Part shown: positions 10,670 to 20,282 of the stretch, one piece after another
How positions within the stretch are numbered: position 1 is the first letter of the stretch
Layout of the letters: every line of letters begins with the position of its first letter
NCBI GenBank assembly: GCA_004322005.1
Contig: SCRF01000015.1
Coordinates: 1-64,000, forward strand
Length of the DNA: 64,000 nt
Reading direction: 5' to 3'
Source of the DNA: Rhodanobacter sp.
GTDB taxonomy: Bacteria > Pseudomonadota > Gammaproteobacteria > Xanthomonadales > Rhodanobacteraceae
Translations under genes and position numbers: made by a program
The notes under the pieces: model-generated
Told to the model about the DNA's origin: nothing
Seen by the model: the letters and a program-made list of their open reading frames with translations, nothing else
Databases searched by the model: none

Positions 10670-13600
10670 ATGAATTTCACCGACCTGTTCATCAAGAAGC
10701 CGGTGCTTGCGGTGGTGGTCAGCCTGTTGATCCTGGTGCTCGGCCTGCGTGCCGTCAGCAGCTTGACCGTGCGCCAGTACCCGAAGACCCAGAACGCCAC
10801 GGTCACCATCAGCACCGCCTATTACGGCGCCGACGCGCAGACCATCGCCGGCTTCATCACGCAGCCGCTGGAGCAGGCGATCTCGCAGGCGCAGGGCATC
10901 GACTACCTGTCATCCAGCAGCGTGCAGGGCGTGTCCACCATCACCGCCACCCTGCGCCTGAACTACGACGCCAACCGTGCGCTCACCGAAATCACCACCC
11001 AGGTGAATTCGGTCAAGAACCAGTTGCCGCCGCAGGCGCAGCAGCCGGTGCTGAACGTGCAGACCGGCGAAACCGTCGACGCGATGTACATGGGCTTCTA
11101 CAGCGACGTGCTGCCCACCAACAACATCACCGACTACCTGGCGCGGGTGGTCAAGCCCAAGCTGGATTCGATCGACGGCGTGCAGACCGCCGAGCTGCTC
11201 GGTGCGCGCCAGTTCGCGCTGCGCGCCTGGCTCGACCCGGCCAAGATGGCGGCGCACGGCATCACTGCCAGCGATGTGAACGCGGCGCTGGCGTCCAACA
11301 ATTACCTCGCCGCGGTCGGCTCCAGCAAGGGCCAGGCGGTGACCGTCGACCTGACCACCGACAGCAACCTGCACTCGGTGGAGGAGTTCAAGCAACTGGC
11401 GATCAAGCAGGTCAACGGCGCGATCGTGCGCCTGCAGGACGTGGCTACGGTATCGCTGGGCTCGGAGAGCTACGACTTCAACGTGGCCTTCAGCGGCAAG
11501 CGCTCGGTGTTCATCGGCATCAAGGTCGCGCCCGATGCGAACGTACTGGACGTGGCCAAGCGCGTGCGCGAGGCGTTCCCCGACATCCAGAGCCAGCTGC
11601 CGAGCGGGCTGACCGGAAAAATCGTCTACGACGGCACCGAGTTCGTGAACAGCTCGATCACCGAGGTGGTCAAGACCCTGGTCGAGGCGTTGCTGATCGT
11701 CACGCTGGTGATCTTCCTGTTCCTGGGCAGCCTGCGCGCGGTGATCATCCCGGTGATCGCGATGCCGCTGTCGCTGATCGGCACCTTCTTCGTGATGCTG
11801 GCGCTGGGTTACTCGATCAACCTGCTGACCCTGCTGGCACTGGTACTGGCGATCGGGCTGGTGGTGGACGACGCGATCATCGTGGTCGAGAACGTCGACC
11901 GGCACATGAAGGACGAAGGGAAGACGCCGTTGCAGGCCGCGTTGCTGGCCGCGCGGGAGCTGGGCGGACCGATCCTGGCGATGACCGTGGTGCTGATCGC
12001 CGTGTACGTGCCGATCGGCTTCCAGAAGGGCCTGACCGGCGCGCTGTTCAGCGAGTTCGCCTTCACCCTGGCTGGTGCGGTGACCGTCTCGGCGGTGATC
12101 GCACTGACCTTGTCGCCGATGATGGCCTCGAAGTTTTTCCGCAACGAGCAGGAGAGCGGTCGCTTCGTGCAATTCATCGATCGCCAGTTCGATCGCCTGC
12201 ACCGCGGCTACCGGCGCATGCTGCACAACACGCTGTCGACCTCCTCGGTGGTCATCGTGATGGCGGGGCTGTTGCTGCTCGCTACCTTCGCGCTGGGCAT
12301 GACCTCGAAATCCGAGCTGGCCCCGGAGGAGGATCAAGGCATCGTGGTCGGGCAACTCGTCGGCGCGCCCAACGTCACCGCGCAACAGATGAACGTCTAT
12401 GCGACGCAAATGTTCGACCTGGCGAAAACGTTGCCGGAATACCAGCAGATGTTCCAGCTGACCGGCGTGCCCACCGTCAACCAGGGCATCGGCGGCGTGC
12501 TGTTGAAGCCGTGGGACCAGCGCCATCGCAGCGCCCACGAACTGCAGCAGGTGCTGCAGCAGAAATGGAACGGCATTGCCGGCGGCAAGGTGGCGGCGTT
12601 CCAGTTTCCACCGTTGCCGGGCGCCTCGGGCCTGCCGATCCAGGTGGTGATCACCACCACCGAGCCGTTCCAGAACCTCAATGAGGTAGCCACCGAAGTG
12701 CTGCAAAAGGCGCAGGCCAGCGGCAAGTTCTACTTCATCGATTCCGACCTCAAGGTGGACAAGCCACAGAGTACGGTGAGCCTCGATCGCGACATGATCA
12801 CCACGCTCGGGCTGACCCAGCAGGACGTGGGTGCCGCACTCGGTTCGGCGCTGGGCGGCGGCTACGTCAACTACTTCTCGATCTCCGGCCGCTCGTACAA
12901 GGTGATCCCGCAGGTATTGCAGGTCGACCGGCTCAATCCGAAGCAGGTGCTGGACTACTACATTCGCGTGCCCGACGGCGCGGTGATCCCGGCCGCTACC
13001 GTGGCGAAGATCACCCACTAGGTGGTGCCGCGGTCGCTGAACCGTTTCCAGCAGCTCAATTCGGCGACGATCTCCGGCGTGTCCGGTCTGTCGCAGGGCG
13101 AGGCGCTGGCCTACCTGCGCGATCTGGTGAAGCAGGTGGCGCCGACCGGCTACAACGTGGACTACGCCGGCCAGTCACGCCAGTTCGAGCAGGAATCGGG
13201 CGGCTTCGGCGGCACCTTGCTGTTCGCCGTGATCATCGTGTTCCTGGCCCTGGCGGCGCAGTTCAACAGCCTGCGCGATCCGATCGTGATCCTGGTCTCG
13301 GTGCCGCTGGCCCTGTTCGGCGCGCTGATCTTCGTCAACCTGTTCACCAGCCTCAACATCTACACCGAGGTCGGCCTGGTGACGCTGATGGGCCTGATCA
13401 GCAAGCACGGCATCCTGATCGTGCAGTTTGCCAACCAGTCGCAACTGGCCGGCATGAGCAAACGCGAGGCGATCGAACACGCCGCCGCGGTGCGCCTGCG
13501 CCCGATCCTGATGACCACCGCCGCGATGGTGCTGGGCGTGCTGCCGCTGGTGATCGCCTCCGGCGCCGGTGCGGCGGGCCGCTTCAACATGGGCCTGGTG

Positions 13601-13744
13601 ATCTCCACCGGCCTGGCCATCGGCACGGTGTTCACCCTGTTCGTGGTGCCCGCGTTCTACCTGCTGCTGTCCACCGATCACCACGGCGATGCGCCGTCGG
13701 ATGATCGGACGCTGGGCCACGACGACCCGGTCCTGCAAGCCTGA
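10670..13744 (+). pseudogene. RND efflux pump, HAE1 family, interrupted by an in-frame amber codon
   Basis: Inner-membrane proton/drug antiporter of an AcrB/MdtF-like system. The frame encodes a full-length pump of 1025 codons including the terminal stop, apart from TAG at 13019-13021 (codon 784). The first part (783 residues) has the usual N-terminus NFTDLFIKKPVLAVVVSLLI, the helix 4 proton-relay segment GLVVDDAIIVVENVDRH and the first porter domain. The rest (13022-13744) continues without a shift, VVPRSLNRFQQLNSATISG through helices 8-12 with LMGLISKHGILIVQFANQ. Relatives usually have Gln or another residue at the TAG position, so a CAG to TAG change is the simplest explanation. Without suppression the product lacks half of its second porter domain and the last helices and should be inactive. 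A sequencing error is the main alternative. Confidence 0.9.
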
Positions 13745-13767
13745 TGGCCCCGCCGCAGACGCGGCGT

Positions 13768-13811
13768 CGGACAAGCAAAAGGCGCGGGTGACCGCGCCTT
13801 TTGCTTGTCCG
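13768..13811. terminator. Bidirectional rho-independent terminator
   Basis: A perfect 20-bp stem (13768-13787 with 13792-13811) encloses a 4-base loop. It carries an A-tract in the left arm and a T-tract in the right arm. It lies between the convergent ends of the RND pump gene and the Bax-inhibitor-like gene and can end transcription from both sides. Confidence 0.88.
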
Positions 13812-13837
13812 TGCCCGGGCGCCCCGGGGCCGGTGGC

Positions 13838-14593
13838 TCAGTTCCGCGACTGCAGCTTCGACAGCAGCCGCAGCAGTTCCAGATACAGCCACACCAGGGT
13901 CACCACCAGCGCGAACGCGCCATACCACTCCATGTACTTCGGGGCGCGGGCGTTGACGCCCTGCTCGATCATGTCGAAATCGAGGATCAGGTTCAGCGCG
14001 GCGATCACCACCACCACCGCGCTGAAGGCGATGCCGAGGCCGCTGTGGCCGTTGATGAAACCCATCGAATGGCCGAAGAAACCCATCACCATGTTGGCCA
14101 GGTACAGCAGGAACACGCCGCCGGTGGCGGCGACCACGCCGAGCTTGAATTTCTCGGTGGCGCGGATCAGCCCGCTGCGATAGGCCATCAGCAGGGCGGC
14201 CATCACGCCGAAGGTGAGACCGACCGCCTGCATCACGATGCCGGGATAGCGCATCTCGAAGATGGCCGACAACCCGCCGATGAAGAGCCCTTCCGCCAAT
14301 GCGTACAGCGGCGCGGTATAGCCCGCCCAGGTCTTCCTGAAGATGGTGATCATCGCCAGCACCAGGCCGCCGAGCGCTCCACCCAGCATCAGGGGCATCA
14401 TCGCCGGCAGGCTGGCCGGGCCATCGAACCGGCTCCAGCTGAGCATCGCGCCGGTCAAGGCCAGCACCAGCAGCAGGCCGGTCTTGTTGACCGTGCCGTT
14501 GATCGTCATGACCTCGTCGCCGTGCGCCACCAGCGCACCGCTGGCGGCATCGAGGAAGGTGTTTTTGTTGAGTGCCGGATTGCCGCTTTGCAT
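13838..14593 (-). CDS. Bax inhibitor-1/YccA family membrane protein
   Basis: Multi-pass inner-membrane protein of 251 residues with about seven hydrophobic segments, of the bacterial branch of the Bax inhibitor-1 superfamily. The N-terminus is a short soluble stretch (MQSGNPALNKNTF) typical of this branch. The C-terminus holds the conserved acidic segment LNLILDFDMIEQGV followed by PKYMEWYGAFALVVTLVWLY, usual for YbhL/YccA relatives. The start at 14593 has an aggag ribosome site, whereas upstream in-frame starts have none. Bacterial relatives have been tied to calcium leak or interaction with FtsH, but no role can be read here. Confidence 0.9.
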   Translation of the reverse strand: MQSGNPALNKNTFLDAASGALVAHGDEVMTINGTVNKTGLLLVLALTGAMLSWSRFDGPASLPAMMPLMLGGALGGLVLAMITIFRKTWAGYTAPLYALAEGLFIGGLSAIFEMRYPGIVMQAVGLTFGVMAALLMAYRSGLIRATEKFKLGVVAATGGVFLLYLANMVMGFFGHSMGFINGHSGLGIAFSAVVVVIAALNLILDFDMIEQGVNARAPKYMEWYGAFALVVTLVWLYLELLRLLSKLQSRN

Positions 14594-14772
14594 GCTGAGC
14601 TCCTGTGATCTGCCGACCATCGTAGCCGGCCTGCCGTGGGTCTGGTACCGGTGAATGATCCTGCCGGTCGGCGACCTGCGCCGATAGGTCGCGCCCAGCC
14701 AGGCACGAACCACCATCCGGCCACGCACAAACTACGCGACAATACGACAATGCCGAATGTCGCGGAGTTCCG

Positions 14773-15690
14773 ATGAACCCTTCCACCCTGCGTATCGCCA
14801 CCCGCAAGAGCGCGCTGGCGCTGTGGCAGGCCGAGCATGTGGCCGCGCTGCTGCGCGCGGCACATCCCGGACTGGCGGTGGCACTGGTGCCGATGACCAC
14901 CCGCGGCGACGAGATCCAGGATCGGCCGCTGGCGACAATCGGCGGCAAGGGATTGTTCCTGAAAGAACTCGAAGTGGCGATGCTGGAAGGCCGCGCGGAT
15001 CTGGCCGTGCATTCGCTGAAGGACGTGCCGGCCCAGCTCGAATCGGGGTTCACGCTGCCGGCGATCCTGCCGCGCGCGGATGCCGCCGACGCGTTCGTCA
15101 GCAACCACTACGCCGAGCTTGCCGCGCTGCCGTCCGGCGCCCGGGTCGGTACCTCGTCGTTGCGCCGGCAGGCGCAACTGCGCGCGCTGCGGCCGGACCT
15201 GGTGCTGCTGGACCTGCGCGGCAACGTCGGTACCCGGCTGGGCAAGCTCGACAACGGCGATTACGACGCGATCGTGCTCGCCTGTGCCGGGCTGGAGCGG
15301 CTCGGTCTGGCACCGCGCATCCGCGCCCGGCTGGCCGCACCCGACTGGCTGCCGGCGCCGGGCCAGGCGGCGATCGCGATCGAGGCCCGCAGCGACCAGC
15401 CCGCGGTGCTGGCGCTGCTGGCTGCGCTGGACGATGCCGACACGCGACTCGCCGTCACCGCCGAGCGGGCGATGAATCAGGCGCTGGGCGGCAGCTGCAC
15501 GGTGCCGGTCGGCGCCTGGTGCATGCTGGTCGAACACGGCCTGCATCTGTGCGGGCTGGTGGGCGATGCGGCCAGCGGCCGGCTGCTGCTGGCCGAAGCC
15601 GGCGGCGCCACCGACCAGGCCGTCGCACTGGGCCAGCAGGTGGCGGCGGCGCTGCTGGCGCAAGGCGCGGACGAGCTGCTCGCCCGCTGA
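14773..15690 (+). CDS. hemC: Porphobilinogen deaminase (hydroxymethylbilane synthase)
   Basis: Polymerises four porphobilinogen molecules into hydroxymethylbilane, a cytoplasmic step of tetrapyrrole (heme) synthesis; 305 residues. The start [19 protein letters not shown], the catalytic region [10 protein letters not shown], substrate-binding arginines in [11 protein letters not shown] and [10 protein letters not shown], and Cys242 in [10 protein letters not shown], which anchors the dipyrromethane cofactor as in E. coli, are all present. A ggag ribosome site precedes the ATG. Unlike many gammaproteobacteria, hemD does not follow; a REP palindrome and a convergent gene lie downstream. Confidence 0.97.
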   Translation: MNPSTLRIATRKSALALWQAEHVAALLRAAHPGLAVALVPMTTRGDEIQDRPLATIGGKGLFLKELEVAMLEGRADLAVHSLKDVPAQLESGFTLPAILPRADAADAFVSNHYAELAALPSGARVGTSSLRRQAQLRALRPDLVLLDLRGNVGTRLGKLDNGDYDAIVLACAGLERLGLAPRIRARLAAPDWLPAPGQAAIAIEARSDQPAVLALLAALDDADTRLAVTAERAMNQALGGSCTVPVGAWCMLVEHGLHLCGLVGDAASGRLLLAEAGGATDQAVALGQQVAAALLAQGADELLAR

Positions 15691-15713
15691 CGAAGTCCGC
15701 CGGGAAAATCCGT

Positions 15714-15794
15714 GTAGGAGCCCGCTCGCGGGCGATGCTCTTGCTCTGATGCCACATCAAAGGCAAAGAGCATCGCCCGCGAGCGGGCTCCTAC
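15714..15794. repeat. GTAG-type REP palindrome pair
   Basis: An 81-base element begins GTAGGAGCCCGCTCGCGGGC and ends with the reverse complement GCCCGCGAGCGGGCTCCTAC. The arms enclose about 30 unrelated bases. It lies between the convergent ends of hemC and the DUF481 gene and may help end transcription. Similar elements recur in the window. GTAG-headed palindromes of this sort (SMAG-like) are known from Stenotrophomonas and relatives. Confidence 0.85.
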
Positions 15795-15822
15795 GCGGGT
15801 CGCTCGTGCACGAGTGGACGGC

Positions 15823-16650
15823 TCAGAAGCTGTACACCAGATTGGTGGTGGCCAGGGTGTCGGTTTTCTTGATGCCGGCAAGTACATCGCTGTTGCGACG
15901 CACCTGGAAACCCACCTTCAGCGCCAGCTTCCGGGTCATGCTGACCGCCAGGCCGGCATCGTTCTGCAGATAGGTGTTCTTGGAGCCCGCTTCCATCAGA
16001 AACGTGTCCTCGAATGAAGTGTTTTCGGTCAGCCTGAACTTGTAGTTGGCCTGGCCGCGGGCCACCATTTCGCTGCGGGTCGACTGCGGCTGCTGCACGC
16101 TGACGCCATTGACTGCAACGGCCTGGTCGGCCGGACGGTATTTCTTGTAACCGGGACCGATTTCGAAAGACAGCTCGTTGCGGGAGTCCTTCAGCGCGAT
16201 GTAGCCGTAGCCCAGCGATACCACGCCCTGCCAGATGTTTGCGCCGAAATCGTCGTGCTCGTAACGCGCGGCACCGACGATGTAGCTGCGCGGATCGAGC
16301 TTCAGGCCCACCGATGCGCCGCCGTCGTAGCGGTTGGCGGTGGTATCGAACCGGGTCAGCGTATTGCCCGATGCATCGACCACTTTCTGCTGGCTCTTGG
16401 AGCGCAGGGCGTCAAGGAAGAAGTTGTTCTTCCACTGATCGTTTTCCTGGTTCAGCCCCAGCTTGGCATTGATGTTCTGCGAACGCGAGTTGCCGGTGGT
16501 CGAGGCGAAGCCGAACTCACCCGAGCCGCTCCAGCCACCATGGTTGGCCGCCGTATTGGGGTCGGCACTGGCAGGTGCGGCGTCCTGGGCCTGCACGGCA
16601 AAACTCGCGAACGTCGCCAGCGCGAGGCCGGCAAGCAAGGTCTTTTTCAT
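15823..16650 (-). CDS. DUF481 family outer-membrane protein (YdiY-like)
   Basis: Secreted beta-barrel protein of about 275 residues. A signal peptide (MKKTLLAGLALATFASFAVQAQ) precedes a low-complexity Ala/Asn linker. A chain of amphipathic strands follows (GSGEFGFASTTGNSRSQNINAKLGL) and ends with a C-terminal aromatic (LVYSF). The strand GEFGFASTTGNS is the DUF481 signature seen in E. coli YdiY, called salt-induced in some xanthomonads. A start five codons upstream (16665) is possible; 16650 gives the better signal peptide. Neither has a strong ribosome site. No transported substrate is known. Confidence 0.82.
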   Translation of the reverse strand: MKKTLLAGLALATFASFAVQAQDAAPASADPNTAANHGGWSGSGEFGFASTTGNSRSQNINAKLGLNQENDQWKNNFFLDALRSKSQQKVVDASGNTLTRFDTTANRYDGGASVGLKLDPRSYIVGAARYEHDDFGANIWQGVVSLGYGYIALKDSRNELSFEIGPGYKKYRPADQAVAVNGVSVQQPQSTRSEMVARGQANYKFRLTENTSFEDTFLMEAGSKNTYLQNDAGLAVSMTRKLALKVGFQVRRNSDVLAGIKKTDTLATTNLVYSF

Positions 16651-16806
16651 CGGGGAGCAATCCATTTGTCTGATCGTACTGGCTTGCTACCCTAGCGGGA
16701 TGGCTTGAACTTGCAATGAACAGCCGCGGCAGACACGCGATGACTTGCGGCCGCGACAGGCCGCGACCATGCTACGAATCCGCCGCCCCATGTCCTCGTG
16801 AGCCTC

Positions 16807-17790
16807 ATGGATCGCTACGAACGCATACTGACCCTGCACCGCCTGCTGAAATCGGCGCACTACCCGATTGCGCTGTCACGCCTGCTCGGCGAACTGGAGT
16901 GCTCGCGCGCCACACTGTACCGCGACCTCGCCTTTCTGCGCGATGCGCTGGGCGCGCCGATCGAAAGCGCCGGCAGCGATCAGGCCGCGTTTCGCTACGA
17001 GGTCGGCGAAGGCGAGCGCTTCGAGCTGCCGGGTCTGTGGCTGACCTCCGACGAACTGGCCGCGCTGCTGGCCTTGAACGAGCTGATCAGCCGCTCCGGC
17101 CCGGGCGTGCTGGCCGGGGCACTGGCGCCGTTCAAGGCGCGCATCGAGGGTCTGCTGTCCGATCACGGCAGCGGCAAGGCGCTGCCGATCGAGCGGATCC
17201 GGGTGATCCCCTGGGGCGAACGCAAACTCGATCAGCAGGTGTTCCGGATCGTCGCCGGCGCGGTGCTCGAACGGCGCCAGCTGCGCTTTCGCTACCGCGC
17301 GCGCACCACCAATGCCGACAGCCGCCGCCATGTGTCGCCGCAGCGGCTGACCCATTACCGCGACAACTGGTACCTGGACGGGTGGGATCACGATCGCCAG
17401 GCGCTGCGCAGCTTCGCGGTCGATCGCGTCGTCGAGGCGCAGGCACTGGAACCGGCTGCCACCGACGTGGCCGAGAGCGACCTGAACGACCTGCTGGCCT
17501 CCAGTTACGGCATCTTCGCCGGCAAGCCCAAGGCATGGGCCACCATCCGCTTCTCGCCGCACGCGGCGCGCTGGGTCGCCGACGAGCACTGGCATTCGCA
17601 GCAGAAGGGCGAATGGCTGCCGGATGGCCGATACGAGCTGAAACTGCCGTACTCCAATTCGAAGGAGTTGTTGATGGATGTGCTCAAGTACGGCCCGGAT
17701 GCGGAAATCGTCGCACCGCTGTCGCTGCGCGAGGAAATGAAGATCCTGCTGCAGCTGGCACTTGGCGGCTACCAGCAGCCGGCGGGCTGA
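16807..17790 (+). CDS. WYL-domain transcriptional regulator, YafY family
   Basis: DNA-binding regulator of about 327 residues. It has an N-terminal winged helix (MDRYERILTLHRLLKSAHY, then LLGELECSRATLYRDLAFL) and a WYL ligand-sensing domain (about 140-220). This has the core RQLRFRYRARTTN and a variant motif DNWYLDGWDHDRQALRSFAVDR. A WCX-like C-terminal domain completes it. GTG 16798 would add three residues; ATG 16807 matches the usual family N-terminus. The stop lies three bases before the patatin gene, so the two form an operon. WYL domains are thought to bind nucleic-acid-derived or other small ligands; the signal is unknown. Confidence 0.88.
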   Translation: MDRYERILTLHRLLKSAHYPIALSRLLGELECSRATLYRDLAFLRDALGAPIESAGSDQAAFRYEVGEGERFELPGLWLTSDELAALLALNELISRSGPGVLAGALAPFKARIEGLLSDHGSGKALPIERIRVIPWGERKLDQQVFRIVAGAVLERRQLRFRYRARTTNADSRRHVSPQRLTHYRDNWYLDGWDHDRQALRSFAVDRVVEAQALEPAATDVAESDLNDLLASSYGIFAGKPKAWATIRFSPHAARWVADEHWHSQQKGEWLPDGRYELKLPYSNSKELLMDVLKYGPDAEIVAPLSLREEMKILLQLALGGYQQPAG

Positions 17791-17793
17791 GCG

Positions 17794-18738
17794 GTGCAGA
17801 ACGCCGACGTGCACCAGGCCCTTCGCGCCACCCCGGCAGCAGCGCCGCGCAAGCCCAGCGTGGCGCTGGCGCTCGGTGCCGGCGGCGCGAAGGGCCTGGC
17901 GCATATCGGCGTGATCGAGGAAATCGAGGCGCAGGGTTTCGAGATCGTGGCCATCGCCGGCAGCTCGATGGGCGCGTTGATCGGCGGCATCCATGCAGCC
18001 GGCAAGCTCGACGTGTATCGCGACTGGGTCTGCGCGCTGGCCAGGCTCGACGTACTCAGGTTGATCGACTGGACGTTCACCGGTGGTGGCCTGATCAAGG
18101 GCGAGAGGATCATCGAGACCCTGCGCGGGCTGATCGGCGATGTGCAGATCGAGGACCTGCCGCTGGCCTTCACCGCGGTGGCCACCGACATCGAGCGCGG
18201 CCGCGAGGTATGGCTGAGCAGCGGCTGCCTGTTCGACGCCATCCGTGCCTCGATCGCGATCCCCACGGTGTTCCGCCCCCACATCATCGACGGCCGCCGC
18301 CTGATCGACGGCGCGCTGCTGAATCCGGTGCCGGTGACGCCGCTGGTCCGCGACAGCGCCGACTACCTGATCGCAGTCAGCGTGGATGGCCCGGCGGTGA
18401 CGGGCATGCCGCTGGAGCCGTCGATCCTGCCGGCGGCCGCCGAAAACGGTTATCGCCGCCGTGTCGGCGAGTTCCTCGGCCGCTTGATTCCGCATGGCGA
18501 AAGCCACCCGCGCGAGCCGGGCACGTTCGAACTGCTGCTGCAATCGATGGATCTGATGCAGGCAAACCTGTCGCGGCTGCGGCTGGCCGCCTATGCGCCG
18601 GACCTGCTGATCCAGTTGCCGCACAACATGGCGCTCGCCTATGAGTTCTATCGCGCGCGTGAGCTGATCGAAGTGGGTCGCATGCACGCACGCGAGGCCA
18701 TGGCGAACTGGCCGCGGGCCGGCGCGCCGCAGCGCTAG
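17794..18738 (+). CDS. Patatin-like phospholipase (RssA family)
   Basis: Cytoplasmic Ser/Asp-dyad lipid hydrolase of 314 residues. The oxyanion loop LGAGGAKGLAHIGV, nucleophile elbow GSSMG with Ser58 and catalytic Asp172 in IDGALLNP are present. The substrate is presumably a phospholipid or lysophospholipid, as for RssA/NTE relatives. The GTG start is three bases after the WYL regulator stop. Its own stop codon TAG (18736-18738) lies in the CTAG end of a palindromic repeat arm. Pairing with the regulator suggests a stress or membrane-remodelling role, but this is inference. Confidence 0.9.
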   Translation: MQNADVHQALRATPAAAPRKPSVALALGAGGAKGLAHIGVIEEIEAQGFEIVAIAGSSMGALIGGIHAAGKLDVYRDWVCALARLDVLRLIDWTFTGGGLIKGERIIETLRGLIGDVQIEDLPLAFTAVATDIERGREVWLSSGCLFDAIRASIAIPTVFRPHIIDGRRLIDGALLNPVPVTPLVRDSADYLIAVSVDGPAVTGMPLEPSILPAAAENGYRRRVGEFLGRLIPHGESHPREPGTFELLLQSMDLMQANLSRLRLAAYAPDLLIQLPHNMALAYEFYRARELIEVGRMHAREAMANWPRAGAPQR

Positions 18739-18752
18739 GAGCCTGTCGGGCC
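18735..18752. repeat. Single arm of the CTAG/CTGTCGGGC palindromic repeat
   Basis: The arm reads CTAGGAGCCTGTCGGGCC. It overlaps the patatin stop codon and lies in the 19-base gap before the converging DUF488 gene. The same arm, paired, forms longer elements at 19265-19365, 23261-23427 and 50192-50284. Confidence 0.65.
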
Positions 18753-18757
18753 GCGCA

Positions 18758-19126
18758 TCAGCGCGGGCCGTGCGTATGCAACCAGTTTTCCAGGTACGCC
18801 TTCAACGCCACCGCGTTGTTGTGCTCCTCGTCGCGCGCGCCGTAGAGCAGGGTGATGGTGTGCCGCGCGGCCCGCTGGGCCAGCGGGCGCCAATGTTCGA
18901 CGCTGGCATCCAGCTCGGCGGCATAGCGATGGCGAAACCCGTCCCACCGGGTCGGTTCGTGACCGAACCATTGCCGCAGGGCCGTCGAGGGCGCCAGTTC
19001 CTTCGCCCACAGATCCAGCGGAACCGTCTCTTTGCTCAGGCCACGTGGCCACAGCCGATCGATCAGCACACGATAGCCATCGGCTTCCGCGGCCGGTTCA
19101 TAGACACGCTTGATGAGGATTCCCAT
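18758..19126 (-). CDS. DUF488 family protein
   Basis: Small soluble protein of 122 residues with the DUF488 hallmarks: MGILIKRVYEPAAEADGYR, the highly conserved DRLWPRGLSKE near residue 25, ELAPSTALRQWFGHEP, and a C-terminal TLLYGARDEEHNNAVALKAYLE. The family is widespread and lacks an established biochemical function. A start at 19126 is supported by a gggag ribosome site; the frame extends ten residues further without one. It converges on the patatin gene and stands alone. Confidence 0.88.
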   Translation of the reverse strand: MGILIKRVYEPAAEADGYRVLIDRLWPRGLSKETVPLDLWAKELAPSTALRQWFGHEPTRWDGFRHRYAAELDASVEHWRPLAQRAARHTITLLYGARDEEHNNAVALKAYLENWLHTHGPR

Positions 19127-19264
19127 GCGCGGTCTCCCGTTTGGTCCAGCGCGCAAAGTCGTTGCGCGCCCTCCGTTTTGCGTCTCCTGCGCCGGCGCAG
19201 GAGACCGTGCATAGGGCGCAGGATGTCCAGCATACGACGACCGGCGGACGCGATGTTGTTCGCG

Positions 19265-19365
19265 CTAGCAGCCGGTCGGGCCGCCGGTGGTCGAAGCGAG
19301 AATTTGGCTGTACAGGGACAGACGGATTCGCAGGCCGGTCAACCAACGGCCCGACAGGCGGCTAG
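19265..19365. repeat. CTAG-ended palindromic element
   Basis: The element begins CTAGCAGCCGGTCGGGCCG and ends GGCCCGACAGGCGGCTAG. Its inner part has GTGGTCGAAGCGAGAATTTGG and a partly complementary CGGATTCGCAGGCCGGTCAACC. The terminal CTAG at 19362-19365 supplies the stop codon of the glycosyltransferase gene reading the other way. It belongs to the family at 23261 and 50192. Confidence 0.75.
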
Positions 19366-20090
19366 GAACCTTGCAGTTCCTCGACTTCGGTCACCTTGCC
19401 CCGGCGCATCAGCCAGGCCACCCCGCGCAGGTCGGCCAGACCGACCCACAGGCGATCCAGCATGCCGTACTTGGAGACCCCGGCGGTGCGCGGGCGGTGG
19501 CCGACCGGCACGCTCTGGCAGGCAAAGCCGGCACGCTTGACCAGCGCCGGCAGGTAACGGTGCATGTGGTCGAAGTAGGGCAGACGCAGAAACACCTCGC
19601 GCTCAAACAGTTTCAGCCCGCAACCGGTGTCCGGGGTGGCGTCCCGCAGCATGCGCGAACGCACCGCATTGGCGATTTTCGAGGAGATGCGCTTGTTGAA
19701 GCTGTCGCGGCGGGTGGTGCGCCAGCCGGCGAACAGGCGGACATTCGCCGCCGCCGCCGCCCGTGCGGCAAGCAGTTTGGGGATGTCGGCCGGATCGTTC
19801 TGGCCATCGCCGTCCAGCGTGGCGATCCATGGCGACCGGGCCGCGCGTACACCGTTCCACACGGCGGTGCTCTGCCCGCTGCGCGTGACGTGATGCAGCA
19901 CCCGCAGCTCCGGGTAACGGGCGGCTTGCTCGGCAGCCAGCACCGCACAGCTGTCGTCGCTGGACTCGTCATCGACGTAGATGATCTCGAACTCGAGCCG
20001 GCCGCGCAGCGCGGCGGCTATTTCGGCCAGCAGCGGCGGAATGTTGTCGCGCTCGTTGAACACGGGAACGACGACGGAAAGTTGCGGCAT
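19362..20090 (-). CDS. Family 2 glycosyltransferase (dolichyl-phosphate-sugar synthase-like)
   Basis: GT-A fold glycosyltransferase of 242 residues. The opening PQLSVVVPVFNERDNIPPLL, nucleotide-sugar motif YVDDESSDDS, metal motif TLDGDGQNDPAD and downstream DTGCGLKLFERE are those of Dpm1/ArnC/polyprenyl-phosphate glycosyltransferases. Such enzymes load a sugar onto undecaprenyl phosphate for envelope decoration. No C-terminal membrane helices are visible, unlike ArnC. The frame could be read 41 residues further upstream, but that stretch only translates a REP palindrome, so ATG 20090 is used. The stop codon lies in a repeat. The sugar and acceptor are not known. Confidence 0.87.
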   Translation of the reverse strand: MPQLSVVVPVFNERDNIPPLLAEIAAALRGRLEFEIIYVDDESSDDSCAVLAAEQAARYPELRVLHHVTRSGQSTAVWNGVRAARSPWIATLDGDGQNDPADIPKLLAARAAAAANVRLFAGWRTTRRDSFNKRISSKIANAVRSRMLRDATPDTGCGLKLFEREVFLRLPYFDHMHRYLPALVKRAGFACQSVPVGHRPRTAGVSKYGMLDRLWVGLADLRGVAWLMRRGKVTEVEELQGS

Positions 20091-20146
20091 GGGGGCCAGC
20101 CCGAGGAATGCGATGAACGGGCGATTATCGCCGATCCCGCCGCCCT

Positions 20147-20225
20147 GTAGGAGCCCGCTTGCGGGCGATGCCCTTGCGAGTCCCGAGTCCCGAAAGTAAA
20201 ACATCGCCCGCAAGCGGGCTCCTAC
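20147..20225. repeat. GTAG-type REP palindrome pair
   Basis: Arms GTAGGAGCCCGCTTGCGGGC and its reverse complement enclose about 35 bases. The element lies between the glycosyltransferase start and the parB stop, where the palindrome may insulate parB transcription. It is the same family as 15714-15794. Confidence 0.85.
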
Positions 20226-20282
20226 ACAGAATCTCCCACAAAGCCATCGCGCACGTCGGCGCGCTCCTGCACCGGAGGCGAC

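Noticed and set aside
13022-13744. Independent 240-residue gene
   Set aside because: It begins at the codon after TAG, encodes only the C-terminal part of the RND pump and has no ribosome site. It is treated as the second half of one interrupted gene.
20091-20213. N-terminal extension of the glycosyltransferase
   Set aside because: The residues only translate a REP palindrome; the family sequence begins at 20090.
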